NCBI GenBank assembly: GCA_032622095.1
Contig: CP136064.1
Coordinates: 258,147,863 to 258,211,862, forward strand
Length of the DNA: 64,000 nt
Direction of reading: 5' to 3'
Source of the DNA: Siphonodentalium dalli
Lineage: Eukaryota > Mollusca > Scaphopoda > Gadilida > Siphonodentaliidae
Position 1 is the first letter of the stretch. Every line of letters begins with the position of its first letter. Shown one piece after another: positions 1-10,090 of this stretch. The notes below the pieces were generated by a model. That model did not search any database. It worked only from the letters and a program-made list of their open reading frames with translations, and had not been told where the DNA came from. The position numbers and the translations under genes were made by a program.

Positions 1-35
1 TATGGGGACCATCAGATTGGATTATGTACCTTTAA
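1..35 (+). repeat. Right end of a family-A TTAA element, cut by window edge
   Basis: The right terminal sequence of the family-A foldback MITE (…GATTATGTACC then TTTAA) ends at TTAA 32-35. It matches the ends at 1183 and 24384. The rest lies outside the window. Confidence 0.7.
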
Positions 36-615
36 TCTGGTTTCAAAATTTTATATTCGAACAATACATTCTTGATTTACCTGTCTAGTTCTGCGTAATT
101 TGACTAGAATCACTAATGTTCACCTTTATGGTATCTAGTTCTTAGATTCAGCTGATTTGATCGCACATGGTGCTGACCGTACACCCACAAATAAACATGC
201 CCACTTAAGGTTTCTCAAATACTGCTTCAAGAAATCATAGTAAAACTGCTTTTTTCTTGAATCAATGAAAGTTGTACGCGTTATTATTAGTTTTTGCATA
301 TTCAGAAGACAGTTGTTCACAAACATCTTTAGTGCATTCTTCAGAGCATTAGTTTATGCTCTGTCGATACAACACATGAGTTCTTTTTTGCGCCCATTCC
401 TTACTTTTGGCACATCCTTTACCAGTTTGATTATTTTTATCAGTTATGTAGGCTCACCTGTATATAGTTTCCTATGAAGATGTTTCTGATCCAATTTTAT
501 CAAATTAGTTCAAGTAAACTCACAGTAATGTAACCATGCTTCTTTATTCCATCAAATACTGGATGCTATAGTTATACCTAGTATACATATATCTTATCCA
601 AATAATATTCACACC
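36..615. other. AT-rich stretch, nothing recognised
   Basis: Short frames on both strands (for example 265-477) show no protein family, splice motif or repeat structure that I can support. Confidence 0.5.
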
Positions 616-1183
616 TTAAAGATGCATAATCTGATTAAGCGCCCTTCTATTGCTACTTATTTGGATTCGGGGGTAAACAATATTTGATTCGAGTCAAGGA
701 GCCCACTGATCAATCCTTATTAGTTATTAGATATTGATTTTTTTAAATCTATATTTTTTTCACCATGAAGACTTATTAGTGGCCCAGTAAAAAGTTAACA
801 AGCCGATGGTCTCGGCAAGCCTTGAAATAGTGTGTCTCTCATTCTTCTCAGGTGTAAGCAGAATGAGGTTCACAGAGGGTGAATGTGGTGATGCTAGCCC
901 ATTATGCGGGGTAGCATCACTAAATTCACCCTCTGGGAACCTCATTCTGCAAACGACAGACACACTATTTCAAGCCTTGGGTCTCGGACCAAATTGCGGA
1001 TAAGATTAGAAACTCTAAAATCAAGAGACATTGTGTTAATAATAAGGCCGAATTTTGTTGAACATGTTGATAAATAACATGTTTCGGTCAATTTTATACT
1101 ATAGTTGACTGTGGTTAGCATTTTTGGGCAATTGTTGGAATCTGATTACATGGAGACCATCGAATTGGATTGAGTACCTTTAA
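616..1183 (+). mobile_element. Family-A TTAA foldback MITE with a nested palindrome
   Basis: TTAA occurs at both ends (616-619 and 1180-1183). The inner end blocks (ATTTGATTCGAGTC with CTTCGGGGGTAAA on the left, TTGAGTACCTTTAA on the right) recur at 24040-24384, 24495-24970, 25996-26448 and 51003-51376. The TTAAAGG-type termini and TTAA target resemble Kolobok/T2 MITEs (family knowledge; superfamily assignment is inference). No transposase is present. This copy carries a second inverted repeat at about 815-980. Confidence 0.7.
815..980. repeat. Nested palindromic element
   Basis: Outer arms 816-837 and about 956-977 (AAGCCTTGAAATAGTGTGTC and its near-reverse complement) enclose an inner palindrome at 861-949 built on GAATGAGGTTC…GAACCTCATTC. 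A related inner palindrome with its right flank lies at 34579-34710 and a fragment at 34370-34397, so this is a dispersed family that has jumped into the family-A MITE. Confidence 0.65.
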
Positions 1184-1605
1184 GCATCTGCAACACATTT
1201 TGTGACATAGTCATACAATTTACACTGATCGACATCCAATACCGGTATGATTCCAAACTGATTTTATCCTTTTCATCAAAAAAACACTGTCGATAACTGA
1301 TTGGCATGTCAGAACAAACGCTTCACTAAGTATAATAAGAATTGATTATGACTCACAAGTTGACATACTGAAATATTGGACAAAGTTCCGGTAATAGAAA
1401 CAATGTTATAGATATAGAATATTAACACCCATACGCATGTTGTTAGGTTATTTCCCGACATTATTAACTCTGACTTAACTCATCAGTATCTATATTTGGT
1501 AGTGCTTGATTTTTTACGCGAGCCAATCAGAGCTTGGGATTTCCATATTGATGGAAATAGAATTGGTGATACTCCCTGTTCGATGGTAATTTGGAGTGTA
1601 CATAG
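1184..1605. other. No feature seen
   Basis: AT-rich non-repetitive DNA without a supportable reading frame or repeat. Confidence 0.5.
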
Positions 1606-1821
1606 TATATACCATCAGATCTCAATTCGAACTGGATATCAGTCATCAACGGAGTGAAAATATCAAACATGCCAACCGTGACTGTTATATCTATGGAAAA
1701 TGTTTATCTTAGCGAAATTGCCCCCAACTTGAAATTTAAAGATAATTTTCTTGAATATCCTTCTGTTATCAGTTTTAATATGGCAGTGATGTATCCTGTG
1801 AATAATATATTTTTTCACTAA
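1606..1821 (+). CDS. Candidate exon, unrecognised protein
   Basis: An open frame of 71 codons runs from just after TAG 1603-1605 to TAA 1819-1821; an internal ATG at 1669 starts MPTVTVISMENVYLSEIAPN. The composition looks protein-like (alternating hydrophobic and polar residues) and the frame is unusually long for AT-rich DNA. Possible donors (GTGAAT after CCT at 1798) are weak, and the phase does not join cleanly to the long frame of the next candidate exon at 1905. No family is recognised. It could be a chance frame. Confidence 0.25.
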   Translation, partial: YIPSDLNSNWISVINGVKISNMPTVTVISMENVYLSEIAPNLKFKDNFLEYPSVISFNMAVMYPVNNIFFH

Positions 1822-1904
1822 AATTATCATTTTCAACCATAAATTGTGACAATTGTATGCCTGCATGATTATGTGTCTTAAAATTATTGTTTTGATTTTT
1901 CCAG

Positions 1905-2067
1905 GAGATGGCACAACAAGAATCAGACTCGAACTGAAGATTCCGACACGAAATTAGTGGTACTTGAATTAGGGAATAAACAAGCTGTCTGGTGTGACGT
2001 TGATGAGTGGGTTTTGATGACGGATAATATAGTTTTACTGGCGACCTTGGTAAAACAGATATTTTAA
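1905..2067 (+). CDS. Candidate exon behind a strong splice acceptor
   Basis: A pyrimidine-rich acceptor (TTTTGATTTTTCCAG, AG at 1903-1904) precedes 53 open codons in the frame that takes one base from the acceptor side. The frame includes KLVVLELGNKQAVWCDVDEW and stops at TAA 2065-2067. A GTAAAA donor-like site lies at 2051, so it could instead be an internal exon ending at 2050. In another frame the exon would give a short tail ending at a TGA. No family is recognised; the exon call is inference from splice motif plus reading frame. Confidence 0.3.
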
Positions 2068-3160
2068 TTGGATTATATATAATGATCTATGTCCCAAAAT
2101 CATACCATATAGCTTGTTTATCCCAATTTTAATTCACCGACCAAAAAATCATGCAAAAGACATTTCAAATAATCAATATCACTCTCATGAAAATTGTGCC
2201 CCACTCCAAATATACAGAATCTACTATGAGTCCCCAGTTTATAACGAAATTTACAAACGAGTCCAGACATAGTTAACTGGAGTTTTATACATTTCGCTTT
2301 TAACTGGGGACAAGTTATCGATACTATTTATTACTTGATCCAAAAACTTAAAAAAAAAAACATACTTTAATCAATACATGGGATGTGCAGCTAACAGCAG
2401 CTTCTATAAGGCCAAAACAAATTGAATGCATGTTTCCCATATTAAACGAGCCCCCATAAAAATAGGGGTGGGCGGTAGGCTTTTCATTTTATTTTTGTAT
2501 GGTCTCTGTGAGCCATGACTAACCACCATCAAACACAATGACCCAGAGCAACCAACAAATTGAGGGGAAACATATAGAACAGCTAGATAACAGTAGACAT
2601 TACTTTAATGAACCTGAAATGGGCACTGCCTTGCAAGGCATGGAAACAATTAATACAAATAGGGGAAAACTGTCCTGTAATGGTTTTTCAGAGATGTTTT
2701 TACGTCCCCATTGGGACCTGCACAATGGGCACAGGTATCAATGGCCCCAACGGCTGCCCTTCATCTTGGACCTGGTGTCGGCTCTGTGAGCATCAGCTAT
2801 TACATTGTTAATTGTTTTGATTTCTATTATCTTTAAAATGCGGGGTTTTTTCCCACAGCAGTCATGAATTATGCACATGGGAATCGACCCATGTGCGACT
2901 GCCATCATTGAAAAGAACTTGTTCCCGCGTTCGAATTTCTGAGAACATCCATGTTATAAATACTCCATATCAATACAAACACATGCTTCCAGTCAGTGTA
3001 GAGGGATGATAACTCTTGATCTTCCGGTAAAGCGTCCGGTCGTAATTTGACTTTCCGTTTGAAGAGTGATTATGTGGCTTTCCGAAAAATATATAAATAT
3101 TTCAAAGATATCATTTTTCATCTGTGAACAGGGCTGTAAGTAGCGTAAAATGATGTTATG
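2068..3160. other. Mostly unique AT-rich DNA
   Basis: It holds small overlapping frames at 2538-2789 and 2608-2811, one of them cysteine-rich, with no splice support or recognised family. Nothing else is supportable. Confidence 0.4.
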
Positions 3161-3164
3161 CCAG

Positions 3165-3800
3165 GGGCAATATTTCAGGCACATGTGCTGATTTTTTCCG
3201 TTTGACCCTTGTTGGGGTTGACCCACCCCCGCTTCCATATTTTTGTCTTTTTATGTTAGTGGTGGTGGGGGGGGGGGGGTGTCGGAAAAAATTTCAGGCT
3301 TGTATGCTAATTTTGTTCTTTGACTCTTAAAAATTGTGCCCACCCACCCCCTGCGTCTAAAAGATTTTCCCTTTTTCGGCATGTTTTACGACCATTTTTG
3401 GACACCTACCCTCTTTTAACACTAAAACAGAGATTTGCATGGGAAATTCACTGTAAACAGCTGTATATGAATTTTTGTGCATACTACTTGTCATGGATGT
3501 TTATATTGACATGTAAATAGGAACAAGTCATTTTGGGGGTCATACGGCCAAAAAAAAATGGCTGCCAGTGGCCGTCTTGGATTTTCAAAATTTGCAACAA
3601 AATACAACACGATAACTGCCTGAAGTCAGTTTAGCAGTTAGAATTACATTATTTCTCTTATTCTAAGGTGTTATAAGCCAAAGTCATTGCAAAAACAGTA
3701 AAAAAATCTTGCAGAAATGTTTTTGAGTTACCGAAGAAAAAAAATGTTGGTCCATCAACCAAACCACCCACCCACCCTGGCATACGCTTCTGGAAAAAAT
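3165..3800 (+). repeat. Half copy of the element at 22122-23150
   Basis: Blocks in the same order as 22600-23140: G-run then TCGGAAAAAA, CACCCACCCCC, CCTCTTTTAACACTAAAACA, a piece like the 161-bp satellite monomer (GGAACAAGTCATTTTGGGGG…GTCTTGGATTTTCAAAATTT), then CCACCCACCCACCCTGGCAT. It has a G12 run near 3268. The opposite inverted arm seen at 22 kb is missing. Confidence 0.7.
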
Positions 3801-4750
3801 TCACCTCCTCTGGTTATGCCACATATTCTCACCTAGGTAACTGACAAAATTGGATTTGCCTGCCAGATGGCTGACTGAGTGAATTACAATTTAGATATAA
3901 GTTCCCATCACTGAATATGCATGATATATTTAATTTCATATTCAAAGTTTTTGTCTGATCTCTTTTGATGAATGCAACTTAGTGTACAGCTATCAAATTG
4001 TGCTAACCAGTTTTTGTGTTAATCATTTTATTGTTGCCTATTAAATATTAGCAAGGTTTAGATCCAATGACTTGAACTTCTCACTTCCATATTATAATAG
4101 CATGTATGAGTGGCAGAGGTTTATTATGGTACCTTTGTGAAATTAGAGACCTAATATTTCAAAGATCTTATACTATTTACTTGTGAACCTCAGTACAACA
4201 CAAAGTGAGCCTTATCAAAACTGTCCTCGCAGACTAAACCTCAAATTTCTAGGATTTCAACATTTGTTATCCATTGAAGCAATTTTTTATATGTTTCTTT
4301 TGAAGATGTCATACAGCTTTTTGAGTTTATTATTTCATGAATTCTGGAAAGTTCCTATTATTTTTCAACAATAATATATTGTTCCACTTCTGGTTGATTA
4401 ATTTTAAAGCCATGCATACATACTGTTCTAGTTTTTCTATTCCTGAAGTTTTAAGTTACAATGCAGAGTATTAATACCTTGCTAATGTTTCATTGTTCAT
4501 TAATGTTGCTTAATCTTTAATTTAATAAATATGTTAGTTATACATTCATCTCTGTCTTTCAAAGCCCTTCATTCAGATCCACTTGTATCCTCCTTTCACA
4601 TTGAATTTAATCAATTATATCTTATCTACTCATATGAAAACAACATCGCCTCATGTTTAATTTAATTAATTTATATGCATTTACTATTTTCATGCCTGGC
4701 GTGATGTGCATAGATGACAGAGGCAATGGGCAGGTATTGTCTCAGTTTGG
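3801..4750. other. No feature seen
   Basis: AT-rich DNA. A 63-codon frame at 4183-4374 has no splice or family support. Confidence 0.5.
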
Positions 4751-4769
4751 TTATCAATTAAGACCCACT

Positions 4770-5640
4770 GATTGCTGGTAAGCGATAAGTCAGACTATTG
4801 CCAGTGCCCCAGCATCGTTATCTCCCACTTGAATTTTTTTCAGGGGAAGGGGGGGTTGAGCGATTTAGGAATGTCTTGTCTGTCCCGAATAGTTGTCCGG
4901 GGGTCATTTCAAACAATTATCAATGGAAATCAAAGATTTTTAGTACATGAGTTAACAGTTGGCCTGACATTTTCAAAAGCGTAATAGCCCTTTGTCTTTT
5001 TAGCATTAAAATGCCCATCCTCAAATTTTGTGACTGCTTATTGCTGGTTTCTTTTTCCCTCTTGATGGAATGGGTTCTGTCTAGAAACGTTGCCTGTGGA
5101 TTATTTCAAACAAATGACAACCAATTTCAAAGATTTTTGTTACACGGGTCCACAGGGAGAATATATTAAATGAGTTTGCAAACTAGGCCCGACTGGGAGA
5201 TTTTAACCATAGTTACGGTTCTTTGATTGTCAATTTTGTGGCATTGAAATTGCCATCCTTAACTTTGCGACAACTTGATCCTGGTTTTCTAGCGTATTTA
5301 GCTTCATTGTTATCGGGATCGGTATATATAAATCGGTTCCGTCCATCTGTCTGTCCATACATGTACATCTGTACCAAAAAGTTGTCTGGGGGGTATTTCT
5401 AACAATTATCAACGGATTTGAAAGATTTTTCGTATTTGATTTCAGAAAGGGAATATCTGAAATTAGTTTACAAACTAGGCCCGCCCAGATATTTTAACCA
5501 GAGTTAAAAAGTGTTTTGTCGTTGAAATGCCCATCCTCAACTTATGGCTGCTTATTGCTGTTTTTTTTTAACAATTCAATTGTATGCGCATCACAGGAGA
5601 TGTCCTATTTCAAGTGTTTATTGGCTTTGACCATATTTTA
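4770..5640. repeat. Old imperfect tandem repeats (Helitron-type core)
   Basis: About three decayed units, spaced roughly 200-300 bp, share ATTTCAAACAATTATCAA, CAAAGATTTTT, AGGCCCG…GAGATTTTAACC and GCCCATCCTCAA…GCTTATTGCTG. The style (a TAACCA…GTTA tail before GCCC/ATT words) matches the core repeats at 17090-17460 and 18255-18370. Origin is inference. Confidence 0.5.
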
Positions 5641-5641
5641 G

Positions 5642-5762
5642 AAAGCTAATCTTTTAGATTTAAAGCCTCATCTTAAAATCTTTCCGATTTAAAGCATCAT
5701 CTTTAAATCTTTCAGATTTAAAGTCTTTAAACCTTTCAGATTTGAAGCCTCGTCTTTAAATG
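5642..5762. repeat. Short tandem repeat, about 28-bp unit
   Basis: Imperfect repeats of CAGATTTAAAGCCTCATCTT, four to five units, adjoin the 24-bp minisatellite. Confidence 0.7.
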
Positions 5763-5767
5763 GTGGC

Positions 5768-6095
5768 GTGCCAATTCTAGCTGATGCTGGCATTCCAACA
5801 CCAGCCGATGTTAGCATGCCAATACCAGCCAATGCTCGCATGCCAATATGGGCCGATGCTGGCATGCCAATATGGGCCGATGCTGGCATGCCAATATGGG
5901 CCGATGCTGGCATGCCAATACGGGCCGATGCTGGCATGCCAATATGGACCGATGCTGGCATGCCAATATGGGCCGATGCTGGCATGCCAATACGGGCCAA
6001 TGCTGGCATGCCAATATGGACCGATGCTGGCATGCCAATATGGGCCGATGCTGGCATGCCAATATGGGCCGATGCTGGCATGCCAACATGAGCCG
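5768..6095. repeat. 24-bp minisatellite, open in all frames
   Basis: About 14 copies of a 24-bp unit containing the palindrome TGGCATGCCA plus AATATGGGCCGATGC. The unit is a multiple of three and has no stop codon on either strand, so long frames appear in several phases on both strands with octapeptide repeats (for example MPIWADAG). This is a property of the repeat and not evidence of a gene. Confidence 0.9.
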
Positions 6096-6204
6096 ATTCT
6101 TGCTGATTTCGCAATAAAATTAATTTGTGCCATCTGATTTGCACTATATTTTAGAATCAACTATAGGGCTATAATATTAATTGGAATGATATGTATAAAT
6201 TTGA

Positions 6205-6537
6205 TATGTGCCGGCATGTTGCCGGTTGCCAGTAAAGGCCAACACTGGCATGCCCGTACTGGCCGGTGCTGGTTGCCATTATCATGTTGCCTGTCACTCG
6301 ATTTGATTTCTAATTATGCATATTTGACAGGATATTGGGCACTAAAAACAAGGGCAAAATCGCAATTCAATGAATTTAGCCATAACCCCTTTATTTCGGC
6401 TGCCAGCATTTGCCGTGCCGGGCCGACACCGGGCCGGCGTGCAAAATGTCATGGCGCCGGCGCTGGCAGCCGGCACAGGCCGGCTCGGCAACCGGCATGT
6501 GGCCGGTACCGGCCACAAGCTGGCATGTTTACTGGGT
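6205..6537. repeat. GC-rich imperfect palindromic repeat, GCCGGC-dense
   Basis: Repeated words GCCGG, CTGGCATG and GGCAACCGGC with many local inverted repeats, particularly 6405-6530. It shares the TGGCATG core with the 24-bp array upstream and joins the 161-bp satellite at 6538. The overlapping frames here are incidental. Confidence 0.6.
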
Positions 6538-9500
6538 TCGGCCAAAAAACATGGCCGCTGGCAGCCATCTTGGATTTCAAGATTCAATCCATTGGCGCGG
6601 CCTACAGGTCGTACTGTTCATCTGATCATCATGAAATTTGTCATTGATGTTAATAATGACATGTAGATGGGAACGAGTGATTTTGGGGTCGTTCGGCCAA
6701 AAAACATGGCTGCCAGCAGCCATCTTGGATTTTACTCTTTGCATGACTAAATCCTTTGGCGCGGGCTACAGGTCGTTGTTTTGGTCGGAAGTTTATGAAA
6801 TTTGTCATGGATGTTAACACTGTCATGTAGATGGGAACGAGTGATTTTGGAGTTGTTCGGCCAAAAAACATGGCCGCCAGCAGCCATCTTGGATTTTACT
6901 CTTTGCATGACTAAATCCTTTGGCGCGGGCTACAGGTTGTACCTTTGGTCTAATCTTTATGAAATTTGTCATGAATGTTGACATTGACATGTAGATGGGA
7001 ACGAATCAATGTGGGGTCATTCGGCCAAAAAACATGGCCGCTGGTGGCCATCTTAGATTTCAAAATTCAATCCATTGGCGCGGGCTACAGGTCGTACTGT
7101 TCGTCTGATCATCATGAAATTTGTCATGGATGTTAATATTGACATGTAGATGGGAACGAGTCATTTTGGGGTTGTTCGGCCAATAAACATGGCCACCAGC
7201 AGCCATCTTGGATTTTACTCTTTGCATGACTAAATCCTTTGGCGCGGGCTACAGGTCGTAGCTTCGATCGGAACATCATGAAATTGGTCATGGATGTTAA
7301 CAATGACATGTAGATGGGAACGAGTGATTTTGGGGTCGTTCGGCCGAAAAACATGGCCGCCAGCAGCCATCTTGGATTTTACTCTTTGCATGACTAAATC
7401 CTTTGGCCCGGGCTACAGGTCGTACCTTTGGTCTGATCTTTATGAAATTTGTCATGAATGTTGACATTGACATGTAGATGGGAACGAGTCATTTTGGGGT
7501 CATTCTGCCAAAAAATATGGCCGCTGGCAGCCATCTTGGATTTCAAGATTCAATCCATTGGCGCGGGCTACAGGTCGTACTGTTCGTCTGATCATCATGA
7601 AATTTGTCATGGATGTTGATATTGACATGTAGATGGGAACGAGTCATTTTGGGGTTGTTCGGCCAATAAACATGGCCGCCAGCAGCCATCTTGGATTTTA
7701 CTCTTTGCATGACTAAATCCTTTGGCGCGGGCTACAGGTCGTAGCTTTTATCGGAACATCATGAAATTTGTCATGGATGTTAACAATGACATGTAGATGG
7801 GAACGAGTGATTTTGGAGTTGTTCGGCCGAAAAACATGGCCGCCAGCAGCCATCTTGGATTTTACTCTTTGCATGACTAAATCCTTTGGCCCGGGCTACA
7901 GGTCGTACCTTTGGTCTGATCTTTATGAAATTTGTCATGAATGTTGACATTGACATGTAGATGGGAACGAGTCATTTTGGGGTCATTCGGCCTAAAAACA
8001 TGGCCGCTGGCAGCCATCTTGGATTTCAAGATTCAATCCATTGGCGCGGGCTACAGATCGTACTGTTCGCCTGATCATCATGAAATTTGTCATTGATGTT
8101 AATAATGACATGTAGATGGGAACGAGTGATTTTGGTGTCGTTCGGCCAAAAAACATGGCCGCAAGCAGCCATCTTGGATTTTACTCTTTGCATGACTAAA
8201 TCCTTTGGCGCGGGCTACAGGTCGTACCTTTGGTCTGATCTTTATGAAATTTGTCATGAATGTTGACATTGACATGTAGATGGGAACGAGTCATTTTGGG
8301 GTCATTCGGCCAAAAAACATGGCCGCTGGCAGCCATCTTGGATTTCAAGATTCAATCCATTGGCGCGGGCTACAGGTCGTACTGTTCGTCTGATCATCAT
8401 GAAATTTGTCATTGATGTTAATAATGACATGTAGATGGGAACGAGTGATTTTGGGGTCGTTCGGCCAAAAAACATGGCTGCCAGCAGCCATCTTGGATTT
8501 TACTCTTTGCATGACTAAATCCTTTGGCGCGGGCTACAGGTCGTTGTGTTGGTCGGAAGTTTATGAAATTTGTCATGGATGTTAACACTGACATGTAGAC
8601 GGGAACGAGTGATTTTGGAGTCGTTCGGCCAAAATACATGGCCGCCAGCAGCCATCTTGGATTTTACTCTTTGCATGACTAAATCCTTTGGCGCGGGCTA
8701 TAGGTTGCCTTTGGTCTAATCTTTATAAAATTTGTCATGAACGTTGACATTGACATGTAGATGGAAACGAATCATTGTCGGGTCATTCGGCCAAAAAACA
8801 TGGCTGCTGGCGGCCATCTTGGATTTCAAAATTCAATCCATTGGCGCGGGCTACAGGTCGTACTGTTCGTCTGATCATCATGAAATTTGTCATGAATGAT
8901 AACAATGACATGTAGATGGGATCCAGTCGTTTTGGGGTCATTTGGTCAAAAAACATGGCCACCAGCAGCCATCTTGAATTTTACTCTTTGTATGACTAAA
9001 TCCTTTAGCATGGGCTACAGGTCGTACCTTTAGTCTGATCATCATACAATTTATCATTAATGTTAATAATGACATGTAGATGGGAACGAGTCATTTTGGG
9101 GTCAATCGGCCAAAAAACATGGTCGCCAGCAGCCATCTTGGATTTTACTCTTTGTGTGACTAAATCCTTTAGCACAGGCTACAGGTCGTACCTTTAATCT
9201 GATCATCATAAATTTTGTCATGGATGTTAACAATGACATGTAGATGGGAACGAGTCATTTTGGGGTCATTCGGCCGAAAAACATATGGCCGCCAGCAGCC
9301 ATCTTGGATTTTACTCTTTGTATGACTAAATCCTTTAGCATGGCCACAGGTCGTTCCTTTAGTTTGATCATCATAAAATTTGTCATGGATGTTAACAATG
9401 GCATGTAGATGGGAATGAGTCATTTTGGAGTCATTCGGATGAAAAACATGGCCGCCAGTGGCCATCTTTGATTTCAAAATTCAATCCATTAGCACAGGCT

Positions 9501-10084
9501 ACAGGTCGTACTGTTCGTCTGATCATCATGAAATTTGTCTTGGATGTTAATATTGACATGTAGATGGGAACGATTCATTTTGGGGTCATTCGGCCAAAAT
9601 ACATGGCTGCAGCAGCCATCTTGTGTTTTACTCTTTGTATGACTAAATCCTTTAGCACGGGCTACAGGTCGTACCTTTAGTCTGATCATCATAAAATTTG
9701 TCATGGATGTTAACAATGACATGTAGATGGGAACGAGTCATTTTGAGGTCATTTGGCCAAAAAACATGGCCGCCAGCAGCCATCTTGGATTTTACTGTTT
9801 GTATGACTAAACCACTTAGCACGGGCTACAGGTCGTACCTTTAGTCTGATCATCATGAAATTTTTCATGGCTGTTGAAATTGGAATGTAGATGGGAAAGA
9901 GTCATTTTGGGGTCATTCGGACAAAAAACATGACCGCCAGCTGCCATCTTGGATTTTACTCTGTGTATGACTAAATCCTTTACTGCTCATTTTTAGCTCA
10001 ACTTACTTGTAAGTTTGAGCTATTGCCATGGTTTGGCGTCCGTCGTCCGTGTGTCCGTGTGTTCGTGTGTCCGTGTGTCCGTCA
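6538..10084 (+). repeat. Higher-order copy 1 of the satellite
   Basis: Matches copy 2 at an offset of 3658 bp up to about 8640 and at 3584 bp from about 8976 on. Between those points copies 1 and 2 differ (336 bp here against 262 bp in copy 2). Sampled stretches are nearly identical, for example G at 7246 against A at the matching base in copy 2. Confidence 0.85.
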
Positions 10085-10090
10085 ACAATT
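9991..10090 (+). repeat. Spacer of the satellite, Helitron-like 5' block
   Basis: TTTTAGCTCAACTTACTTGTAAGTTTGAGCT is an imperfect inverted repeat, followed by ATTGCCATGGTTTGGCGTCC and repeats of GTCCGTGT. Blocks of this type stand at the left of ~160-bp tandem cores in molluscan Helitron-like elements (from memory of the family, not checked). It lies between higher-order copies 1 and 2. Confidence 0.65.

Noticed and set aside
5689-6160. 127- and 151-aa octapeptide-repeat frames
   Set aside because: Produced by a 24-bp stop-free repeat; both strands equally open.
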